Numbered from the stretch's first letter, positions 38,255 to 48,938 are shown. The stretch is DNA of 64,000 nucleotides from Coffea arabica (GCF_036785885.1 NC_092312.1:10992001-11056000), one strand, 5' to 3'. Translations and numbers: made by a program. The notes: generated by a model not told the origin, from the letters alone.

Positions 38255-39416
38255 GGCCCTGTTTGGCACCTCAAGTTTTTACCAAATTTGTATAATATTA
38301 GTTTTTTAACAACTTTTGCTACAGGAACCCCAAAAAACTTATCAAAGTTTTTAACCTACACACTTAAAAAATACACAAAAAACTTTCCTTTCAACTTTTT
38401 TTTTTCTTCTTTTTCCTCCTCCACCCAACCCACCACATCCTCCGCCGCTGGCCACCACCTCCACCACCACTTCCGGCGCCGGTCATCATTCCGGCCGCTA
38501 GTTCCGGCCTTCAACTTTTTTTTTCTCTCTCTATCTCGACCCCTCTCCTCCTCTCCCCTCCCCCTTTGACCAATCTATGGTGTCTTTCTGAAAATTTTTT
38601 CCTTTTTTTTTCTCCCTCCCCCTCTCCTCTTAGCGTCTGCCTCCCCCGCCACCCTCCCCCTCCCCCTCCCCCTCTCCCTTTGACTGATCTGGTCGCGCGA
38701 CCAGATCGCAAAGGAGGAGAGGGGAAGGGAAGGGGCGGCGGGGGAAGGGGAGAGGGGAAGAGAAGGGGCCAGACCAGCGGGGAAAGGGAGGGTGGCGGGG
38801 AAGGGAAGGGCCGGCGGGGGAAGGAAGGGGAAGGGGAGGGGCGGCGGGGGAATGGGAGAAGGGAAGGAGAGGGGCCAGACCAGGAGGGAGAGGGAGGGTG
38901 GCGGGGAAGGGGAGGAGAGGGGAAGGGGAGAGGCGGCGGGGGAAGGAAGGGGATGGGGAGAGGTGCGACCAGAACGCGTCGCGAAGGGGGAGAGGGAGGG
39001 TGGCGGGGAAGGGGAGGAGAGGGGAAGGGGAGGGGCGGCGGGGGAAGGAAAGGAAGGGGAGAGGGAGAGGGAGAGGGAGAGGGAGAAGGAGAAGAGGGAT
39101 GGTGGGGAAGGAAGGTGGCTGCCATGGAAGAGAAAAAAAGTAAAAAAAAAAAAAAAAAAAGGTAGAAGGAAAGTTGCTGCCATGGAGAACTCGGGAGAGG
39201 GAACAGCGGAGGGAAGGGGGAAGGAGAAGAAACGGGAAGAGAGGAAGGAAAAGAAAAAAGAAAGAGAGAAAAAAAAAAGAAAAAAGAAAGAGAAGGAAAG
39301 AAAATGAAAAGGGAAAAAAACTTTTTATCTTACAAAAGTTTTTCTACAACTTCTACAGTGATCTACAGTAAAGTTTTATACAAACACCCAAAAATCTCAC
39401 CTTCCAAACAGGCCCC
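38255..39416. mobile_element. Fold-back MITE-like element with CT and AG arms
   Basis: The ends are inverted: GGCCCTGTTTGGCA at 38255 and TCCAAACAGGCCCC ending at 39416, the GGGCCTGTTTGG terminus shared by several plant elements. The left arm is CT-rich (about 38510-38680) and the right arm AG-rich (about 38710-39310), with a perfect 22-bp palindrome between them at 38686-38707. The AG arm is a minisatellite-like series of GGGGAGGGGCGGCGGGGGAA-type phrases. Overlapping frames here (up to about 204 codons, both strands) are Gly/Arg/Glu or Pro/Ser low-complexity and not genes. A convincing target duplication was not found. Confidence 0.65.
38686..38707. repeat. Perfect 22-bp palindrome at the fold-back centre
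   Basis: The 11-base half GATCTGGTCGC is followed directly by its exact reverse complement. Flanking bases extend the pairing imperfectly (CTCTCCCTTTG left, CAAAGGAGGAGAG right). Confidence 0.95.
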
Positions 39417-40056
39417 AAAAGAAGCAGGTCAATAAAGACTTAAAAAAACACACACGAACACACACACTCATTAGTTGTCCTTCAACTGACATAAATGATA
39501 TGACACATGACCAGAGGTTCCTAACAAAATTTGAGTTGTCAACGCTCAACAACATTACTTTAATACGTGATACTATTAATTGGGAATAAGAAGAGAAGGT
39601 CATAGTTCTTTTGATTTTAAGCCATTAAATTGATAATCAATTATACTGTTTCTCCAAATCTACATGTTAACCATTTAGAGTTAGCATAATATCAACCCAT
39701 TGGTACTCATTTTAAGCAATCGAAGAATATTTATTAAATATAGTATTATAGATGAAATACTATGAAAAGCTATATCTTCATAATAAACCTTCAATCCAGC
39801 CTTATAATTTACTAAACCTTCAATCCAGCCCTTAGACACGTACGTCTTTCATGATTAATTTCCTAACTGAATCTTATAATTTAGACAACTAACGATGTAC
39901 ATATACCAATTTCATTTTTTTTAAGGCAGTACCAAGTTCGTATTGGACCCATGCCGGCCTCAAGAGTAGTTGAATTAATCGAAATTAGCTGTATAAACAT
40001 GGTTTGTTAGACTCTAAAATCTTGCTAAATTCGTTGTCGCATTTGTGACCTTAACC

Positions 40057-40188
40057 ATGGCTTCTCATGCCAACCCAGATTCCAATAACAATGACTTCAA
40101 CCAATTTCTTGGTCAAATAAATTCAGTTCCTCATCAGAGATTGAAGAAGAGGAGGATGAAGCTCCTCTTGGGAGCAATGAGATCTTGA
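40057..40188 (+). CDS. Small 43-aa ORF upstream of the syntaxin gene (uncertain)
   Basis: The ATG lies in a strong context (AACCATGGCT) and reads MASHANPDSNNNDFNQFLGQ, ending at TGA 40186-40188. Another reading frame over the second half gives an acidic segment (SSSSEIEEEEDEAPLGSNEI) that looks more protein-like and stops at a TAG shortly after 40188. Either this is an upstream ORF in the syntaxin 5' leader, or the remains of a frame-shifted small gene. No family was recognised. Confidence 0.25.
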   Translation: MASHANPDSNNNDFNQFLGQINSVPHQRLKKRRMKLLLGAMRS

Positions 40189-40308
40189 TCAAATAGAACA
40201 AGAAATATTTCAAAGATTTGCCTAGCAAATCCATCTGTAATTAGTTTGTATTAATTTGATCACACATTTTGCAAAACTCTCAAAATCCAGTTAATCAAAA
40301 GAGGAAAC

Positions 40309-41229
40309 TTGTCAGATATGTTCATGTCTGGTTCCTTCAGGAAATACAAGGATTTGAAGAATCAGGCTCCGAGGGACAGCATGGAAATTGGTGGAAGGCT
40401 GTCAAATGATGCTAGCCATCTCGATCGTTTTATGCATGAACTCGAGATCGTGAAGGAAGACGTGAAAAGCATGGATAAGCTCCGCAATAGGCTGAATGAA
40501 ACGAACGAGGAGAGCAAAACCGTCCCGGATGCGGCAAAAATGAAAGAACTCAGAGCCCGGATGGATTCAGATGTTGATCATGTCTCGATGCTGGCCAAGT
40601 CCATCAAGAAAAGAGTCGAAGCTCTAGAATTCATGTCGTCCACCGATACCATTGACCGAACCATGATTTCCGTGGTTATGGGGCTTGGAAAAAAACTAAG
40701 GGACATGATGGATGAATTTCAAGGGCTGAGAGTCAAAATGGCAACTGTATACAAAGAAACTGTCGAGTCCAAGTACTACTCAATCACGGGAGAAAAGCAA
40801 TATATAGAGGCCATCGAGAATTTGGCATCCACCGGACGACTTGAGGATTCTCTGGAAGAGGCAATCCAGGAGCATGGGAGAGATAGAGTAGTGGATTTTT
40901 TTCAAGAAGTTCAAGAAAGGCGTGAAGGTTCGAAGAATATGCAGAGGAATTTGGTTGAGTTGCATCAGGCGTTCTTGGACACGGCTGCTGTAGTTGAGGG
41001 ATTTGGTCAGAAGGAGAGCAAAAGTGGCGGCTTGGGTCGGGAAAACCAAGTGGTCCGTGAGAGTTCCTTTATGAAATCAACTGGGGCGGCACAATTGCTA
41101 GACCAGCCTGATCATTATGATATGGAAGCCAGAAGGCGTGCTAAATTTGCTATAGCAGGAGCTGTAACTCTTGTTGTCATGATCCTTATCCCACTCTTCG
41201 TTAATGAGTCTTTTAGGGATTTGGAATAG
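40309..41229 (+). CDS. Divergent plasma-membrane-type syntaxin (SYP1-like Qa-SNARE), intronless, 306 aa
   Basis: The N-terminus MSDMFMSGSFRKYKDLKNQ, the Habc-type helices (about 35-160, including ELRARMDSDVDHVSMLAKSI, LGKKLRDMMDEFQGLRVKM and YKETVESKYYSITGEK) and a C-terminal membrane anchor (about 278-298) follow the plant SYP11/SYP12 pattern. These proteins are target-membrane SNAREs for exocytosis or cell-plate fusion. The SNARE motif starts normally (VQERREGSKNMQRNLVELHQAFLDTAAVVE, about 201-230, given here in part). From residue 231 it departs: where the family has a zero-layer Gln (VESQGE or similar), this protein reads VEGFGQ with Phe at 232, and the rest of the helix is rich in Gly, Ser and Lys. 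The frame is otherwise intact. It may be a specialised, non-fusogenic paralogue or a young pseudogene. Confidence 0.8.
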   Translation: MSDMFMSGSFRKYKDLKNQAPRDSMEIGGRLSNDASHLDRFMHELEIVKEDVKSMDKLRNRLNETNEESKTVPDAAKMKELRARMDSDVDHVSMLAKSIKKRVEALEFMSSTDTIDRTMISVVMGLGKKLRDMMDEFQGLRVKMATVYKETVESKYYSITGEKQYIEAIENLASTGRLEDSLEEAIQEHGRDRVVDFFQEVQERREGSKNMQRNLVELHQAFLDTAAVVEGFGQKESKSGGLGRENQVVRESSFMKSTGAAQLLDQPDHYDMEARRRAKFAIAGAVTLVVMILIPLFVNESFRDLE

Positions 41230-42625
41230 ATATATTGAGATGCCCGTTGTGTGGCCAGCTTTTTTCATGATATTCGTCATTTGCAAGAATAAATCTCCAC
41301 ATTATTGGCTCACTAGCTAGCTGTGGGATATAGTTATTGATGTATTCCATGTTGGGAAGTTAGGGGGAAAATGAAAAGAAAAGTGATAGTATATCAAAAT
41401 GCACCCATTGACAAGAGGTACCGATTGATTAAGGGGGTACCTATTATTCAAAAGGTTTCTACTTATTGAAAGGTATATATTAACAAAATGTTGATGATTA
41501 AGAAATGTTGATGAAGATGTATGTACATATGATAGTGTATATGCATGTCTAAAGAGACACATTTTTATAAAGGGGTATCTAAACTATAAAAAATAAAAAG
41601 ATCTAGACATCATTTACTCACTTTTAACTTTTACTTTCATTTTTCCTTCTTCTTCCATACTAATAAAAAAAACATAAAATTCCGTAAATGTTCTTGAGAG
41701 AGTTTCTTTGTATTGCTGCAAGGAAATTCTAGTTTCTGGCATCGTAATTCTTAGATGGAATTGCCACAAACTCGATAACAAATAGCGGGGGCAAATTTCC
41801 TCAAGAAAAGTGAATCTATTCACGTCAAAACCACATCTTGGATTCTATATTTGCAGTAGTTATTTTTCTAACACAAACCAGGGGACATTCATTCCTTAAA
41901 AGAAAAAAAAAATTTACTACCATGTTTCTTTTGAAATATTGATGAAATACAACACGACTACCTCTCCAATCAGATGTAAGGTGTACTGAAATCTGTAGTA
42001 ATTGTTTAGTTGCTTTCCTCTCTTATATTAGCTTTGTAGACAAAGAACTACTATTAGATGATCGTCCATTCTCATGAAAGGTCTATTATGTTCAATCTTA
42101 ATACTAGTTCCAATGACCAATGCAAAGGAAGCAGTAGAAAATAGGCGTGTTGGCAAATTTTGCACTTTCAATCAGACATAAATTGGATCGTGTGTATGAA
42201 TACCGAGAAAGATTACATGCAAAAGTAGGCATTCCAATCTTTATTAGTACTATATAACTGATCCTGGATTTGATAAGATGGCAAAAGTTTCAGAAGCACC
42301 GATAAATATGTTGAAATTGATGTGGCTTCTTGATCGCTCCGATGACCATTGACGTAGAAGTTCAAACCCACCGCCGAAAACTTGGTTTCGGATTTAACTA
42401 ATTTTAGCCCCATTCGCAGAATTTCAGGAGCGAGTAGATCATCAGTGTTTGGCTGTTTTTCGGGCTGCCAGAGAACGCTGAAAAAAAAAAAAAAAAAAAA
42501 AACTTCTTTTTGCTTTTTTATTTTTGGAATTGCTTTTTCTCAATGAATTTATCTGTGACTTCTGACGTGAAAATAATAAATAAGAAGTAAGGTTGACTCA
42601 GTGTTCAGTTCATAATTCATTTACT

Positions 42626-42697
<72 letters not shown>

Positions 42698-43838
42698 CTA
42701 ATTAAGTTACTGTGCTATACAATCTACAACACTCCAGTTAATTGACAGTTATATCAATCTGTAATTATTTCGACAAGAATTTAGTCTAAGAATCCTAAAA
42801 CCAAGATACCTTGTCATAGTTTATTCCTAGAAATCTTTTTTTTTTTTTTTTTTAGCAGAAGAGGGTTGAGAGATTTGAATTCAGAACCTCTAATTTCTAA
42901 ATCTATTTAAATTCGTTTTCTTTCCCAATCAAGATATCTTGTCATATTTTATTCTTAGCAATTATTTATTTATTTATTTTTTTTGAGAAGGGGATGGTTG
43001 TGGTCTATCAAGTTCTTTTTCTTATCCGATCAAGTGGTCCATTATGTTTTTTACTTCTCATGCCAAGTGGCTTTCCGTGTCGGGCCTAACGATTCAGCAG
43101 GTTATGAATACGGATGACTAGCCAGTGTCACAACCCAAAGCCCTGGCCCATCTTATGAAAGAGGACCCAGCATTGCAATTGACTCTCGTTTTCTGTCGTT
43201 GGTTGCGGCCTATAGCATCAGCACGACTAGACCTGGCGAGGTGCATCGGAGAACATAATAAAGATACTAGTAGTAATTACCCAAAAAAAAAAAATGTATA
43301 TGGTGATAACTGCAAATGAAACAAGCACCCCAAAATTAATCTTTCTTCATCTAATAAAATACTAAAGTGAAGTATTAAGAGCTATTGTTAGAGGTTAAGT
43401 ACCTCTAATTGAGTTTCTAAATTTCAATCCTAACCAAATTACCAAAAAGGCCTGGAACAAGAGGCAGTAATAAATGGAGGAAATTAAAGAAAAAAAAAAG
43501 TAAAGAAATATATGCATAATAGCAAGTAAAGATAATACTCCAATTCAAGTATTCTATAACTATTAAAAAGTTAATAGGCTACTAAGTTTTCATTGATGTA
43601 AAAACATATAAATAACAAAAAAACTTTGCACGTTCATGTACATAACTTTTTGGTCGTATATGTAATTGGCCCGTCTTATATCCCTATACCAATTAGATAT
43701 GGAAAAACATCACAGAACTCCCAACCGTTTTAACAAGTCAATCGAAAACTTCTATACACAACTTTTCCTTTTTTTTTGGGTTCTTGTGTCAAATTTTTCT
43801 TCGCTACAAAGAAAATCCTAAAATTAGTAGTATCAAAT
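41230..43838. other. Intergenic region between the syntaxin and DUF761 genes
   Basis: It contains the syntaxin 3' flank, a poly-A run near 42481-42501, a long (TA)n tract (listed), poly-T runs near 42838-42855 and 42975, and a short odd segment at about 43085-43300 ending in poly-A that could be retroposed but matches nothing I recognise. No credible gene. Confidence 0.5.
42628..42696. repeat. (TA)n microsatellite, about 34 units
   Basis: An uninterrupted alternating T/A run of about 69 bases, the longest microsatellite in the window. Such tracts can extrude cruciforms and are unstable in length. Confidence 0.95.
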
Positions 43839-45663
43839 TTAATTGGCCCCACGGTTGATCATTTCCATGTACTGGTTCAACGACTCTTGCCTCTGCAGCC
43901 TCATATCTTCATTGAATTTCTTGATGAATGCTTCGACTCGGCGGTTCAACTCGTCCTGACCCGGTGAAGGCTCCCTATGAATCCTCCCAGGAACCGGCGG
44001 CCCGGTGGTTTGTGCGTCATAATAACTGGTGCGCTCTCTGAAGGTCTGTGATTTGGGCACGTGGTCCGGAGTGAAGTCATGCTCCGAATCTAGTGATGGG
44101 TTTACCAAGACCTCCCGCCCATGATTCTCCCACGTGTCAGATCTCTTCAAGTGCCTCGTGAGCGGCACGTGACGCCCATCCGTTATCATCTTCCACGTGC
44201 TCTCCAGCGTTTGATCCCTCTTTGGCCTTGCCACCCTCAGCGCTCTCCCACCTTCCAAATCAAAATAAAAAATAATATAATTAATAAAAAAGAATAAGAG
44301 CTCAATGGAGTAACTGTTTGACCACCCAACCTAACTACTTCAAATGAAATTTTAGGCAATTAATAAAAATTAGAAGACAAGAAACCTTTGTGGGCCAATA
44401 TGGGAGCAACTACTAATAAGTGCGTGCTTATCTAGTGTAGCTAAACATAGCAATTTTCTTCTGTCCATACGTAAACACAAAAAAAAAAAAAAAAAAAGTA
44501 AAGGACAAATTAAAAATTTGGTAGAGTTTTTCCGTGAAACTTCTGCATTAAAATATGGTCAAACTTAGGACATCCTTAGAAATGGCTAATGTTTACAACC
44601 ATCATCAATGAAAAGAATACCGCAAAATTTCAATTTTTTTTAAAACCTTCCAATTTCTCCGTCCCGTATCCTTTTCACCTCCAACTGCTAAGTTTCAAAT
44701 TCGAACTCTCTGCACCGACCTTAGAAGCACACTCTAACGGTACACTCTAATAGTTCTCTCCTGATCATTAATGGATCAACCGCAGCTGTTATACCACAAA
44801 ATTTCGTTGCATGAGTCCACAATTTAAATCTATATAGCGTCCGTGGTAGTTGACTTGTCTTGCTACCAATAGTAGGGTTAAAATTGTAATAGTAGTAGTA
44901 GAACTTAAAAAATGGGAAAAAAGTAGTAGTAAAATAAAAGACGGGAATTTTTAATTTAGTAAATTGAGTTTTTACCTTCGGGACTGGTTTTGATAGGCTT
45001 CCTGTGACCAAATCTCGACGCAGTTAGCGGTTTCTCTTTTTCCGGCAGGAGAAGATCCAGGGGAGACTCGGGAGAAACCATCTTCTGAGACGGAGTGGCA
45101 CTAGACTCCCAAACCACCCATTCGTCATTCGCCACGTCATCAGCATCTTCAGTTCCTCCAACGGCCTCAAATTGAACACCGTTCACCACCACGGGCTTCA
45201 GCTCCACAACCTTCTCATCCTCGTCTTCGTCTTCATCTTCAGCAACATACACCTCCACCACAGGCGGCGGAGGCAGCGCCAGCGGCCCCGGAGCTTCCAC
45301 TGCATTCCTATTAAGCTCATCCTCCCGCTGAGCCAATACTACCGCGGCCACCACATCAGACGGCGGAGGTGTTCTAACAGAAATCAGCGGCTCACGTGAT
45401 TGATAGGAATCCGAGTTTTTGGATTGGTGATGATGACTGAAGCGGGAGGAGGCGGCGATGGTGATGATAATAACGTTGATGATGAAGTAGAGGTAAGGAG
45501 GCTTGAGCCAGGTCACCACAGATTTCCAAACTACAGGAAGGTCATAACAGGTGAAAGCTGTAATCGATGGAACAGAGAATATCATCCCCATAGCCATGGA
45601 AATGGCTCCCGTCGAAATCAAGATAATTTTCAGGGAAAGTAGCAACGTAGTAGGAAACGACAT
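43839..45663 (-). CDS. DUF4408/DUF761-type membrane protein, 2 exons, about 366 aa
   Basis: On the minus strand the exons are 45663-44976 and 44251-43839. The GT-AG junction joins ...SPEG to GRALRVARPKRDQ in phase. The N-terminus has two hydrophobic segments (about residues 3-32 and 53-75), as in DUF4408 proteins. A long acidic and Pro-rich middle follows (ALPPPPVVEVYVAEDEDEDE). Exon 2 encodes the conserved ESTWKMITDGRHVPLTRHLK block and ends with a DUF761 signature (about 329-362, DELNRRVEAFIKKFNEDMRL). Members of this family are poorly characterised; some were named for expression in cotton fibre or vascular tissue. The open frame runs a further 124 codons upstream to 46035, but that part covers the presumed promoter and two duplicated promoter units, so I start at the ATG at 45663, where the hydrophobic N-terminus begins. 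Confidence 0.85.
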
Positions 45664-45787
45664 TATTTTTTTTCCCTCCGATTTGTAATTTCCAACAGAC
45701 CAGAGAGTGGAGTGTATATGCTTAGCTTTGAGTCTGGGGAACTTTTCCTTCCAGGTTGCATGGTTCTGTGGGAGGTGGGTGGCTGGG

Positions 45788-45798
45788 GATATAAATAG
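45788..45798 (-). promoter_or_regulatory. TATA-like element of the DUF4408/DUF761 gene
   Basis: On the minus strand this reads CTATTTATATC, about 125-135 bp upstream of the chosen ATG. That spacing would put transcription start near 45760 and leave a leader of about 100 bp. It is a prediction from sequence alone. Confidence 0.45.
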
Positions 45799-45954
45799 GG
45801 GTGGGGAAATGGAGGGGGGACCGGGGAGGAGACGTGGTAAGTGGGATTTGATGGAATGAGGGCCGTTGGATATAAACATGGGGTGGGGACATGGAGGAAG
45901 GACTAAGGAGGAGACGCGGTAAGTGGGATTTGATCGAATGAGGGCCGTCGGATG
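45791..45954. repeat. Duplicated ~82-bp promoter unit
   Basis: Two imperfect head-to-tail copies lie directly upstream of the TATA-like element. Each contains GGTAAGTGGGATTTGAT followed by GAATGAGGGCCGT, at 45836 and 45918 onward. Period is about 82 bp. Shared blocks could carry duplicated transcription-factor sites. Confidence 0.8.
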
Positions 45955-46032
45955 TGGGAATGGAATGGAGTTCGTGAGTTGGAGCTGCGGGGTGCAGCAA
46001 TGCAACTTGCTGAGGAAATTGGGGGGGTGGCC

Positions 46033-46038
46033 CACGTG
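46033..46038. promoter_or_regulatory. G-box (CACGTG)
   Basis: A CACGTG palindrome in the context GCCCACGTGTGAG, about 370 bp upstream of the DUF4408/DUF761 ATG. G-boxes bind bHLH and bZIP factors, including ABA and light regulators. Function here is inferred from position only. Confidence 0.4.
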
Positions 46039-46906
46039 TGAGAAGATGAAGTGATTAATTAGTCAAATTAAGGATAAAGTGATTTCACTTTAGTTAATTA
46101 ATGAATTTAACGATCAAATACTTTGTATTATGAAACTAAGAGACAAATTGACAGTTTGTAGTTGTTGCACAAGATTCACACTGAATTTAAATGTTTTCGG
46201 GACCACAGATTGCTCATACGATTTTTTATAGATTGCTTGTTAATACAGTTCTCACATCGATAATGAAATTCAAACGCACAGATCTTTTGCATGAAAATAA
46301 TCCATTCTTTTATATTGGTGGTGAAGCTATCAATCACTTGTTATAAAAGTAACCATTACTCCGATATCCATCAAATTTGCTTTAAAGCATAAATCATACA
46401 GTATATTATAACCTGTCAAAGTGTCTTGTTCCATTTGAGTTCTTGATTGGTCTATGCTGCTATAAGAACTTTTGGTCAAAGGTAAAAAATTTTTAATAAG
46501 AGTTGATTTTACCAAAGGAAAAAAGGGATTTTGTGTTCAAAATATGCATAAATTTCAAAAGTACCAGATATAATTAATCCTTTTAAGATCGCATATTTGC
46601 AAAAGTCTGCCATAACGGTCATATAACAGACTGTTTGAGTCGAGGGCTGGATCCGGGATCCTGATAGCCCGGTCCCATGGTTGCCCGCGGGCTCAATTGG
46701 TGGGTAGGGTACACCCCTGACCGACCATTCTTGCGATTTTTGTTTGCCACAAATAAAGGGTTTCTCTCTTCCAGCTGGAAAATTTTTTAGAAATGCTTTT
46801 CAAAAGTAAAAAAGGGGAATTATTAATCTATTTCCGTTATTAATTGTTAAAGCTATCGTTACTTCGGTTAAAAGAGAACAAAAAGCCAACGGTTTGCAAT
46901 CTAAGG

Positions 46907-47224
46907 CCTTGCTTGGATTGCTTGTTTCCGTCGAAAAATATTGGGTTTGTTTGGATTGTAGTTTATTTACCAAAATATATTTGTTTACATCATCATTACA
47001 ATTTCCAACACACATTTTTATCTTCCCAATTACCTTTTTATCTCACATACATCACATCACAAAAAGTGCTACAGTAAAAATATCTCTAATAATTCACAAT
47101 CCAAACAAACCCATTGTCATTTTCTATGATCACATTTCCTTATCACCTTTTTCCCTCACATATATCAAATCGCTACAGTAAATTTTTCATGAAAAATGAC
47201 GGAAAATGCAATCCAAACACAACC
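46907..47224. mobile_element. Outer MITE, split by a second MITE
   Basis: The left end reads TTGCTTGGATTGCTTGTTTC then CGTCGAAAAAT. The right end, on the opposite strand, reads GTGTTTGGATTGCATTTTCC then GTCATTTTTCATG. The pairing is good but imperfect. The right half contains CACATATATCAAATCGCTACAG, a motif shared with the inner element and with the copy at 58.2 kb. The inner MITE at 46942-47113 sits inside the left arm. Confidence 0.65.
46942..47113. mobile_element. Inner MITE with perfect 18-bp terminal inverted repeats
   Basis: The left end is TGGGTTTGTTTGGATTGT and the right end (47096-47113) is its exact reverse complement. The body carries CACAAAAAGTGCTACAGTAA, a phrase found in a dispersed family also seen at 58.3 kb. 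At 172 bp with no coding capacity it is a typical MITE. The target duplication was not clear. Confidence 0.85.
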
Positions 47225-47416
47225 TAAATTTCGAAGCCGAGCCTTGATATTCTATTGATTTATTTTGCTTGTTCTGTCCCAAAGCAACATGGTCCGATAA
47301 ATTAGTTATACGTGTCTAATCTGAAACATACGCCACTTAACTAAACATAATATTAGTATTAAATACCACCCAGCTTGCCTGGATTTGTAGCGTATCCCTT
47401 GGGGAGGATCCAATTT

Positions 47417-47625
47417 GACATAAATTTGTTTGTAAAAAGAGAATTCTAGTGACGCTGGTAGTTTTTTTTTTCCCTTTTCTATAAGATTACCTATAACCAG
47501 CGACTGTGGACCAATAAAAGGCATAAATTTGTCTGTAAAAGAAGAACTTTAGTGACGCAGGTAGTTTTTTTTTTTTTTTTTTTTAATAAGATTACCTATG
47601 TGGACCAATGCAAGAGATTGAGTTT
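47417..47625. repeat. Imperfect ~103-bp tandem duplication
   Basis: Copy one starts CATAAATTTGTTTGTAAAAA and copy two starts CATAAATTTGTCTGTAAAAG near 47522. Both continue through AGTGACGC(T/A)GGTAG, a poly-T run, AAGATTACCTAT and GTGGACCAAT. The copies differ mainly in poly-T length and one small insertion. Confidence 0.85.
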
Positions 47626-47778
47626 ACAACTAATTTAAACTGTAACTAACCCCTACCATCGATGGGAGAAATATTAACATAAAGTTAGGAGAGACTCACA
47701 CTTTGGTGAGATTTAAACCTATAATATGTAAATCCTCGTAACTCAATCTTGATCAGTAGACTAAGGTCTTGTCGACAT

Positions 47779-48196
47779 TAGGGGTACTGGCGAGTTCGAT
47801 CAAACGCTCAACTCAAACTCGAATTCAAGTTCGAATTTCAATAACTCGATACAGGAACCAAGTCGAGTTTTAGTCTCTCTTTGTGTTAGTTGAGTGCTCG
47901 TCAAGTAACCCGATTAAGTGTTTATATTATATATTTATTTTGATTATGAAATGACCAATAAAGGTTTATGTTTTAGATAATTTACGTGAAGTTTCGTAAC
48001 TTGATAAGATTGGAGAATAGTATCGAACCTTATTAAATTGAGTTCGAGTTTTAATTGTTCTTCTCTCAAATTGAATCGAGTTATATAAATTTCTGCTCGC
48101 TCAAGTCGTGCTCGAACTCAAATAAGCTCGTCTATCATCAAATTCAAACTCAAGCATAGCACTATTAGGACTCGAGCCGATTCGATATCATCCCTA
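47779..48196. mobile_element. hAT-like MITE
   Basis: The left end is TAGGGGTACTGGCGAGTTCG. The right end on the opposite strand is TAGGGATGATATCGAATCGG. Both are typical of short plant hAT derivatives rich in CGAGTTCGA phrases. Candidate target duplications are GTCGACAT (47771-47778) and GTCAATGT (48197-48204), 5 of 8 matching, so the element is probably old. Confidence 0.5.
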
Positions 48197-48754
48197 GTCA
48201 ATGTGAAATTGGTAGTCGATAAGATCTCCTCTCGAAAATTGTTAAGTATTTTGGTTAATTCTCACTAATCTCATTTTTCCTTAACATTTAAGCATTTGGA
48301 ATCAATCCATGCATTTCTTTCGAAGCAATTCTTTACTCAATTGACAGGAATTTATCCATATCTCTCAAGGGAGATTAGAATTACTTTATAACGACATTTA
48401 CAGCGTTATTAACTCAAGCACGTATAGTCATACGCCATTTAATTTGATATCACATCGTCTCATGATGTAACAGTTTTAGTACGCCTTTTTCAGGGTGATA
48501 CCTACTAGTCACCAGCTAAATTCCCGAAGATTATCTTGCGTTCCGTCTGGCACCGAAAGGATAGCTGAGGCAGCAGTTTCGAGTTTTGAGTATAATAGTC
48601 ATTGAAAATCTAGGACTCGCATCATATCTGTAGCGTACATTTGAACCCAAGGTTGATCAAGTGGTGGTGATTATGCTATTAAATAAAAAAAAAAATCCAG
48701 TAAACGTGGAGACAAAATTAAATCGCAATCTTGGCATGTTTCACGCTCTGCACC

Positions 48755-48769
48755 GGGGGGGGGGGGGGG
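48755..48769. repeat. 15-base poly-G run
   Basis: Fifteen G followed by TGGG. A further run of 10 G is at 56928-56937 after CCCC. Confidence 0.9.
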
Positions 48770-48938
48770 TGGGTATTCAATGGCTCATCTAAAAGAAACC
48801 ACATCCTTAGTTGGAAGTAAGCGTATGACATGTTGATCTTGACTCAGAATTTGGATGAAAATATTTATTAAGGGTAGTGAAAGATTTAATTTAAGGAAGC
48901 CTCGTCACAACTCAACATATAAAAGCATTTGGTACACC

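Larger units (their letters stand above)
37273..40308. other. Intergenic region holding a large fold-back element
   Basis: AT-rich non-coding DNA occupies 37273-38254 and 39417-40056. The middle is a polypurine/polypyrimidine fold-back element, listed separately. A 43-codon ORF at 40057-40188 lies just upstream of the syntaxin gene and is also listed. Confidence 0.6.

Noticed and set aside
38511-39371. Long overlapping frames of up to about 204 codons on both strands
   Set aside because: They are low-complexity translations (Gly/Arg/Glu on one strand, Pro/Ser on the other) of polypurine repeats inside a fold-back element.
45664-46035. 124-codon N-terminal extension of the DUF4408/DUF761 gene
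   Set aside because: It covers the TATA-like element and two duplicated promoter units and lacks family resemblance, whereas the ATG at 45663 begins the expected hydrophobic N-terminus.
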